Assembly (NCBI GenBank): GCA_029940115.1
Contig: JAOZRQ010000245.1
Span: 1-9,744 of the forward strand
Length of the DNA: 9,744 nt
Direction: 5' to 3'
From: Desulfobacterales bacterium
GTDB lineage: Bacteria > Desulfobacterota > Desulfobacteria > Desulfobacterales > 4be13
Part shown: positions 5,682-9,744 of the stretch, piece by piece
Numbering within the stretch: position 1 is the stretch's first letter
Layout: each line of letters opens with the position of its first letter
Notes under the pieces: generated by a model
What the model saw: the letters and a program-made list of their open reading frames with translations, nothing else
The model's database searches: none
What the model was told of the DNA's origin: nothing
Translations under genes and position numbers: made by a program

Positions 5682-5774
5682 CATGCCTGAACACGACAGA
5701 TTGCCCCACACATAAACCCGCGCAACGCATATGTGACAAACGACATGCCTGAACACGACAGATTGCCCCACACA
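5682..5774. repeat. 31-bp direct duplication at the tilS start
   Basis: The 31 bases at 5682-5712, starting CATGCCTGAACACGACAG, are repeated perfectly at 5744-5774, an offset of 62 bases. The second copy encodes the first ten TilS residues (MPEHDRLPHT). The first also starts with ATG but reaches TAA after ten codons, so it is a decapitated start that could act as a short upstream ORF. Confidence 0.92.
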
Positions 5775-7316
5775 GCAGAACAGACCATGATGACTTACAG
5801 GATGATCCAGTCCGGAGATTCGGTCCTTGTGGCCGTGTCCGGGGGGCCTGATTCTGTCGCGCTTCTCCATGTGCTCTTGGCAGTGGCACCCAAGCATTCC
5901 CTCAAGATCGGGGTGGCCCATGTCAACCATTGCCTTCGGGGGGAAGATTCACACAGGGATGAGGAATTTGTGAGATCCCTTGCGGAAAGAATCGGACGGC
6001 CTTATCATATGATCAGAGAGGATGTTCAGAAATACCGGCAGATCCACAAACTCTCCTTGGAGGAGGCTGGCCGGCAAGTCCGGTACGCGTTTTATGATAA
6101 GGTGGCGAAAGCTGAGGGGTTTGACAAAATCGCGCTGGGCCATCATGCGGATGACAATGCGGAACATGTCCTGATGGCGCTGTTTCGGGGAAGCGGCCCC
6201 CTCGGCATCTCAGGCATCCCGCCTGTAAGGGAGGGGAAGTTCATTCGCCCCCTGATCCGTGTGACAAAATCCGAAATTGTTCATTTTTTGGCCCGCAACA
6301 GATTGACATATGTCTCAGATGTGACCAACACCGACACCAGACACCTCAGAAACAGAATTCGTCATCAACTCATCCCGATGTTGAAGACGGCTTACAATCC
6401 GGGAATCACCGAAACCCTGAACCGCCTCTCCCTGATCCTCAGGGATGAGGAAGAGTGGATTGAGGAACTGATAGGGCCTATCTTCAAAAGTTGTGTCAGG
6501 AGGGGTCAGGGCAGGACCCAGAACCCGGAACCCGGAACCCAGAACCCCAAAAGGGCGATCACCCTTTCCGTTTCAGCCATGAATGACATCCATCCAGCGG
6601 CCCGCCGGCGAATCATCAGAAAGGCGATCCATCACGTCAAGGGTGATCTGAGGCGCATCACATACGCCCACACCGACGCGATCATGCATCTTTCCAAAGC
6701 GGACTCAGGGTGTGGGAGGCTTGAGCTCCCAGATGGTGTCAGGGTGGAGCGGAAAGAGGAGGGGCTTCTCTTTGCAATAAGAGATGTTTGCAAATTGCAA
6801 ATCCCCAATCCATATGAATATCAGATTGCCGGAACAGGGACCATCTTCATCAGAGAGATCGGCATGCATCTGAGAATTTCTAAAGAGGCAACGGGCAACG
6901 GGCAACGGGCAACGGGCAGCGGGCAACAGACAACGGGCAACGGGCAACGGGCAACGGGCAACGGGCAACGGGCAACAGGCAACGGGCAACGGGCAACAGG
7001 CAACGGGCAACAAGCAACGGACAACAGGCGACAGACTCAGACGGTCGGCCATTTTGACATGGATGCGCTTGATTTTCCCATGACCATCAGAAATTTCAGG
7101 CTTGGGGATCGCTTTACACCACTCGGCATGGCTGGCACACAAAAGTTGAAAAAATATTTCATCAACAACAAAGTTTCCAAGGAAGAGCGGGCAAGATGCC
7201 CCATTCTGTTGAGCCGGGGAAAGATTGTATGGATTGCGGGCCATCGGATGGATGATTCCGCCAAAATCACCCCTTTGACCAAAAATGTGCTGAAAGCCGA
7301 ACTTTTCCTTGCTTAA
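5745..7316 (+). CDS. tilS: tRNA(Ile)-lysidine synthase
   Basis: TilS uses ATP and lysine to convert C34 of tRNA-Ile(CAU) to lysidine, so that the tRNA reads AUA and is charged with isoleucine. The N-terminal ATP-pyrophosphatase domain shows the PP-loop SGGPDS (residues 32-37 from ATG 5745), followed by VAHVNHCLRGEDS and GHHADDNAEH. The C-terminal TilS domain appears as RLGDRFTPLGM...LKKYFINNKV. From ATG 5745 the protein is 523 residues, against a usual 430-480. The excess is accounted for by two heptamer-derived insertions, about residues 255-270 and 382-430. ATG 5745 is chosen because it gives MPEHDR; a GTG at 5733 is in frame but has no better ribosome site, and no good Shine-Dalgarno is visible for either. 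The 5' end is duplicated. ftsH follows after 455 bases. Confidence 0.93.
   Translation: MPEHDRLPHTAEQTMMTYRMIQSGDSVLVAVSGGPDSVALLHVLLAVAPKHSLKIGVAHVNHCLRGEDSHRDEEFVRSLAERIGRPYHMIREDVQKYRQIHKLSLEEAGRQVRYAFYDKVAKAEGFDKIALGHHADDNAEHVLMALFRGSGPLGISGIPPVREGKFIRPLIRVTKSEIVHFLARNRLTYVSDVTNTDTRHLRNRIRHQLIPMLKTAYNPGITETLNRLSLILRDEEEWIEELIGPIFKSCVRRGQGRTQNPEPGTQNPKRAITLSVSAMNDIHPAARRRIIRKAIHHVKGDLRRITYAHTDAIMHLSKADSGCGRLELPDGVRVERKEEGLLFAIRDVCKLQIPNPYEYQIAGTGTIFIREIGMHLRISKEATGNGQRATGSGQQTTGNGQRATGNGQRATGNGQRATGNGQQATDNRRQTQTVGHFDMDALDFPMTIRNFRLGDRFTPLGMAGTQKLKKYFINNKVSKEERARCPILLSRGKIVWIAGHRMDDSAKITPLTKNVLKAELFLA
6512..6546. repeat. Heptamer array inside tilS (5 units)
   Basis: Five 7-bp units of the type C(A/G)G(A/G)ACC run 6512-6546. 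In the tilS frame they give the proline/asparagine-rich segment around TQNPEPGTQNP, which does not resemble the family sequence. It lies after the catalytic domain, in a poorly conserved region. Confidence 0.85.
6888..7034. repeat. Heptamer array inside tilS (21 units, 147 bp)
   Basis: Twenty-one 7-bp units, mostly GCAACGG with variants GCAACAG, ACAACGG, GCAGCGG and GCGACAG. 21 x 7 = 147 bases = 49 codons, so the frame is preserved. The product is a low-complexity repeat of the heptapeptide ATGNGQR. The unit has no stop codon in any frame on either strand. The array falls just before the C-terminal TilS domain, probably in a tolerant surface linker. Confidence 0.95.
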
Positions 7317-7377
7317 TCTGAAATTAATGATAATAATGTGAATTGACGGGATTGGTTGAAGATTTCATTTTCGCAAA

Positions 7378-7421
7378 GAAGCTTGATTTCAGCCCCGACA
7401 AAAGACGTCGGGGCAAGCTTC
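7378..7421. repeat. Inverted repeat GAAGCTTG...CAAGCTTC with inner CCCCGAC/GTCGGGG
   Basis: GAAGCTTG (7378-7385) pairs with CAAGCTTC (7414-7421), and CCCCGAC (7393-7399) with GTCGGGG (7407-7413). Its right part (7393-7421) is repeated as 7454-7482 with a few changes at an offset of 61 bases, so this is a local direct duplication of a palindromic unit. Confidence 0.85.
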
Positions 7422-7483
7422 AGGGACAGGGCGATTCAGGTTTCCATGCCTGTCCCCGATAAAAAACGTCGGGGCAAGCTTCT

Positions 7484-7544
7484 CCCCGATACTTGTCCCG
7501 ACATCTTTATATCTGGGAAAAGATGTCGGGGACAAGTATCGGGG
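7484..7544. repeat. Long hairpin with ~25-bp stem
   Basis: The left arm 7484-7508 (CCCCGATACTTGTCCCGACA then TCTTT) pairs with the right arm 7518-7544 with one single-base bulge, leaving a loop of about nine bases. There is no trailing U-tract, so it is not a classical terminator. It shares the CCCCGA/TCGGGG words of the preceding units. In RNA it would be very stable and could influence ftsH expression or mRNA decay. Confidence 0.88.
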
Positions 7545-7560
7545 AACGCGGCACCGTGTC

Positions 7561-7575
7561 AGAAACCGAGTTTCT
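7561..7575. repeat. Short palindrome AGAAAC-CGA-GTTTCT
   Basis: A six-base stem with a three-base loop, related in style to the AGAAACCC/GGGTTTCT arms of the array at 3125-3535. Confidence 0.6.
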
Positions 7576-7655
7576 TTCAGCAAGTTGGAGACGAGAATAA
7601 AATTAAGTGTCCGTGACCGAACGAGTTCCCCATTTCCCGCTCCTGCCGAAACCTG

Positions 7656-7678
7656 TCCCTGACATCTTTTATCAGGGA
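7656..7678. repeat. Short palindrome TCCCTGA...TCAGGGA
   Basis: Seven-base arms at 7656-7662 and 7672-7678 around a loop containing CATCTTTTA, echoing the GACATCTTT of the 7484-7544 hairpin. It lies inside the unsupported N-terminal extension of ftsH. Confidence 0.65.
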
Positions 7679-7710
7679 TTGGCGATCATTTTTGCTTTTT
7701 GGCGGCAGGC

Positions 7711-7730
7711 GGTTCGGATTTGCCAATCCG
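7711..7730. repeat. Dispersed 20-bp repeat, copy left of ftsH
   Basis: GGTTCGGATTTGCCAATCCG here is identical to 9690-9709 on the other side of ftsH, and related to the GGCGGATTGGCAAAT ending the window. It is a member of a palindromic repeat family bracketing ftsH. Confidence 0.85.
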
Positions 7731-7756
7731 GGGATGTTGTTTGCTCACAGGTCCTT

Positions 7757-7763
7757 AAGGAGG
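7757..7763 (+). promoter_or_regulatory. Ribosome-binding site fixing the ftsH start
   Basis: A perfect AAGGAGG, eight bases before TTG 7772. It decides the start in favour of this TTG rather than the upstream GTG at 7607. Confidence 0.85.
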
Positions 7764-7771
7764 TAACTTCC

Positions 7772-9619
7772 TTGAATCCGTTTTACAAAAATCTGGCATT
7801 ATGGCTCGTCATCACCCTGATGATGATCATGCTCTATAATCTTTTCAGTCAGCAGGCACCGCCTGAGACAAGCATCAGTTACACCCAGTTTCTCTCCATG
7901 GTGGAGGATGAGCGGGTTTCGGAGGTCGTCATTCAGGGACAGGAACTCTTTGTCACGGATGCGGACGGGGAGCGGTTGAAAATATATTATCCCCAAGATG
8001 ACGACCTGATCAAGATTCTGAGACAGAAAGGGGTGACCATCAATGCAAAGCCGCCGGCCGAATCCCCATGGTTTGTGTCGGTTCTGCTCTCTTGGTTTCC
8101 CATGCTGATACTCATCGGCGTCTGGATATTTTTCATGCGCCAGATGCAGTCCGGTGGCGGAAAGGCCCTCTCCTTTGGGAAGAGCCGGGCCAGACTCATG
8201 TCTGACGGGGCAGAGAAGGTGACATTTGAAGACGTGGCTGGCATTGACGAGGCAAAAGAGGAACTTGGGGAAATCGTCGAGTTCCTGAAAGACCCGAAAA
8301 AATTCACCCGACTCGGAGGGCGCATCCCCAAGGGCGTTCTTCTGATGGGACCTCCGGGAACCGGAAAGACCCTTCTGGGCCGTGCCATCGCAGGGGAGGC
8401 GGATGTGCCGTTCTTTTCCATCAGCGGGTCTGACTTTGTGGAGATGTTTGTGGGAGTCGGGGCATCCCGGGTACGTGATCTTTTTGTGCAAGGCAAAAAG
8501 AACGCGCCCTGCATCATCTTCATTGACGAGATTGATGCTGTGGGCCGACACCGGGGCGCGGGACTTGGCGGGGGACATGATGAGCGGGAGCAGACATTGA
8601 ACCAGTTGCTGGTGGAGATGGACGGGTTCGAATCGAATGAGGGGGTGATCCTCATCGCGGCCACCAACCGGCCCGACGTGCTCGACCCGGCCCTCATGCG
8701 TCCCGGACGGTTTGATCGGCAGGTGGTGGTCTCCCTGCCGGATATCAGGGGCCGTGACAAGATCCTCCGGGTTCATATGAAGAAGACGCCGATATCGCCG
8801 GATGTGGATCCGCTCGTTATCGCAAAGGGAACCCCGGGCTTTTCCGGCGCGGATCTGGAGAACCTTGTGAACGAGGCCGCGCTGTTGGCCGCCAAAAGGA
8901 ACAAGCTGAAGGTGGACATGTCCGATCTGGAGGAAGCCAAGGACAAGGTCTATATGGGCTTGGAGCGCAAATCCTTGGTTCTGACCGATGAGGACAAGCG
9001 GGTCACCGCGTATCACGAGGCTGGGCATGCGATTGTTGCCCGCTTTCTCCCGCACACCGATCCGGTGAACAAGATCACCATCATCCCCAGGGGACGCGCA
9101 CTCGGTGTCACTTGGTATCTGCCGGAGGAGAAGTACAGTCAGTTCAAGGACGAGTACGAGAGCGTGCTATGTCATACCTTGGGGGGACGGGCCGCCGAGG
9201 AACTGATTTTCGGCCGCATCACTGCGGGCGCATCAAGTGACATCAAGCAGGTAACGGATCTGGCACACAGCATGGTGCGCGCCTGGGGCATGAGCGAGGC
9301 CATTGGACCCATCTCTTACGCAAAAGGGGAAGAGCAGATATTTCTGGGTCGGGAAATTGTTCAGCACCGAGATTACTCTGAGGAGACCGCTAAAAAGATT
9401 GATTTGGAGATCAGCGGGCTGATCAATGATGCCTATCGCTGTGCAAGAACTGTATTGGAGGAGAACTTGGACATTCTCCACGCCGTGTCCGAACTTCTGC
9501 TTGAAAAAGAGACGATTAGCGGAAGCGAGCTGGATGAGGTGATTCTCTCCATGAGACCCGGGATCAAGTTGCCGTCGACCAAGGCTGAAGATGATGGCAC
9601 CCTGAAGGCTAAGGGATAG
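7772..9619 (+). CDS. ftsH: ATP-dependent zinc metalloprotease FtsH
   Basis: FtsH is the membrane-anchored AAA+ protease that degrades misassembled membrane proteins and short-lived regulators, working as a hexamer facing the cytoplasm. From TTG 7772 the protein is 615 residues, normal for the family. A first membrane segment (about 8-25, LALWLVITLMMIMLYNLF) and a second (about 101-122) flank a short extracytoplasmic domain. The AAA+ module shows Walker A GPPGTGKT (193-200), Walker B IIFIDE (248-253), and the second region of homology ATNRPDVLDPALMRPGRFDR. The zinc motif HEAGH is at 415-419, and the likely third ligand is Asp490 in ASSDI. TTG is preferred because AAGGAGG lies eight bases before it and the product then begins at the membrane helix like its relatives. 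An odd detail is GVTWYLPEEKYS, where GVTQYLPEED is more usual. Heptamer repeats follow the stop directly. Confidence 0.98.
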   Translation: MNPFYKNLALWLVITLMMIMLYNLFSQQAPPETSISYTQFLSMVEDERVSEVVIQGQELFVTDADGERLKIYYPQDDDLIKILRQKGVTINAKPPAESPWFVSVLLSWFPMLILIGVWIFFMRQMQSGGGKALSFGKSRARLMSDGAEKVTFEDVAGIDEAKEELGEIVEFLKDPKKFTRLGGRIPKGVLLMGPPGTGKTLLGRAIAGEADVPFFSISGSDFVEMFVGVGASRVRDLFVQGKKNAPCIIFIDEIDAVGRHRGAGLGGGHDEREQTLNQLLVEMDGFESNEGVILIAATNRPDVLDPALMRPGRFDRQVVVSLPDIRGRDKILRVHMKKTPISPDVDPLVIAKGTPGFSGADLENLVNEAALLAAKRNKLKVDMSDLEEAKDKVYMGLERKSLVLTDEDKRVTAYHEAGHAIVARFLPHTDPVNKITIIPRGRALGVTWYLPEEKYSQFKDEYESVLCHTLGGRAAEELIFGRITAGASSDIKQVTDLAHSMVRAWGMSEAIGPISYAKGEEQIFLGREIVQHRDYSEETAKKIDLEISGLINDAYRCARTVLEENLDILHAVSELLLEKETISGSELDEVILSMRPGIKLPSTKAEDDGTLKAKG

Positions 9620-9620
9620 A

Positions 9621-9641
9621 GGTCAGCGGTCAGTGGTCAGT
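9621..9641. repeat. Heptamer repeat after the ftsH stop
   Basis: Three 7-bp units (GGTCAGC, GGTCAGT, GGTCAGT) begin two bases after the TAG of ftsH. This mirrors the AGTATCC array beside the dnaN stop. Confidence 0.85.
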
Positions 9642-9689
9642 GGGCCCAGCGAATTGACTGTCGCTCCCGGCGGATTGACAAATCCGGTG

Positions 9690-9713
9690 GGTTCGGATTT
9701 GCCAATCCGAACC
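9690..9713. repeat. Perfect 10-bp-stem palindrome downstream of ftsH
   Basis: GGTTCGGATT (9690-9699) and AATCCGAACC (9704-9713) pair perfectly around TGCC. Its first 20 bases equal 7711-7730. Flanking GGCGGATTGACAAATCCG (9669-9686) and GGCGGATTGGCAAAT (9730-9744) are variants, so a repeat cluster starts here and runs off the window. It might double as a weak terminator for ftsH but has no U-tract. Confidence 0.85.
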
Positions 9714-9744
9714 GAGCGTCTCCGCTCTTGGCGGATTGGCAAAT

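Larger units (their letters stand above)
7317..7771. other. Repeat-filled spacer between tilS and ftsH
   Basis: No gene is seen in these 455 bases. They hold a series of palindromes (7378-7421, 7454-7482, 7484-7544, 7561-7575, 7656-7678) and a dispersed repeat (7711-7730). An in-frame extension of ftsH back to GTG 7607 passes through these repeats and is not supported. No strong promoter is evident. Confidence 0.7.

Noticed and set aside
6705..7244. 179-codon minus-strand ORF with VARCPLP repeats
   Set aside because: It is antisense to tilS and open because the heptamer has no stop in any frame.
7343..7371. TTGACG as a -35 element for ftsH
   Set aside because: No acceptable -10 hexamer occurs at 16-18 bases, and it is 400 bases from the gene.
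7799..9055. 418-codon minus-strand ORF
   Set aside because: It is antisense to ftsH; length reflects codon bias of the real gene.

Overview
The window reads as a chromosomal segment from a Desulfobacterota-type (deltaproteobacterial, Desulfobacterales-like) bacterium. This is inferred from the style of the DnaN, RdgC, TilS and FtsH proteins and from the many extragenic palindromes and 7-bp tandem repeats; no taxonomic marker is present, so the assignment is moderate. All recognisable genes are housekeeping genes. What is unusual is the repeat-rich DNA between them, and in one case inside them.

Layout. On the minus strand, reading leftward: an RdgC-type recombination gene split into two in-frame ORFs (2884-2270 and 2266-1736), then dnaN (1165-47). 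On the plus strand, reading rightward: tilS (5745-7316) and ftsH (7772-9619). The two pairs diverge from a centre of about 2.8 kb (2885-5744) with no convincing gene. That centre holds (a) six long ~76-bp palindromic units (3125-3535); (b) two mobile-element-like inverted-repeat elements (3556-3651 and 5496-5670); (c) an AT-rich tract, about 3700-4935, with 12 exact copies of TTATGAACA on either strand, about 15 copies of a second motif (AAC-N3/4-TGATTTTA), a ~290-bp imperfect inverted repeat and a ~100-bp direct repeat; and (d) a near-consensus sigma70 promoter (5082-5110) facing a doubtful 102-codon ORF.

The AT-rich tract is the most interesting part. TTATGAACA differs by one base from the DnaA-box consensus TTATNCACA, one exact consensus box lies in the tract, flanking genes run away from it on both sides, and dnaN is close by. 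I infer a candidate replication origin (oriC-like), possibly with a lineage-specific initiator box. No function has been demonstrated.

A second theme is tandem arrays with a 7-bp period (or 14 = 2 x 7) at gene edges: just after the dnaN stop, upstream of dnaN, over the rdgC C-half stop, just after the ftsH stop, and twice inside tilS. The larger tilS array is 21 heptamers (147 bp, 49 codons), so it keeps frame in a gene expected to be essential. Heptameric short tandem repeats are known from cyanobacteria and Beggiatoaceae, which makes these arrays notable here.

Working together: DnaN is the replication sliding clamp, RdgC a DNA-binding modulator of RecA, TilS modifies the anticodon of the AUA-reading isoleucine tRNA, and FtsH is the membrane AAA+ protease. 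tilS and ftsH are neighbours in many bacteria, often near the origin (as in Bacillus subtilis), which fits the origin hypothesis.
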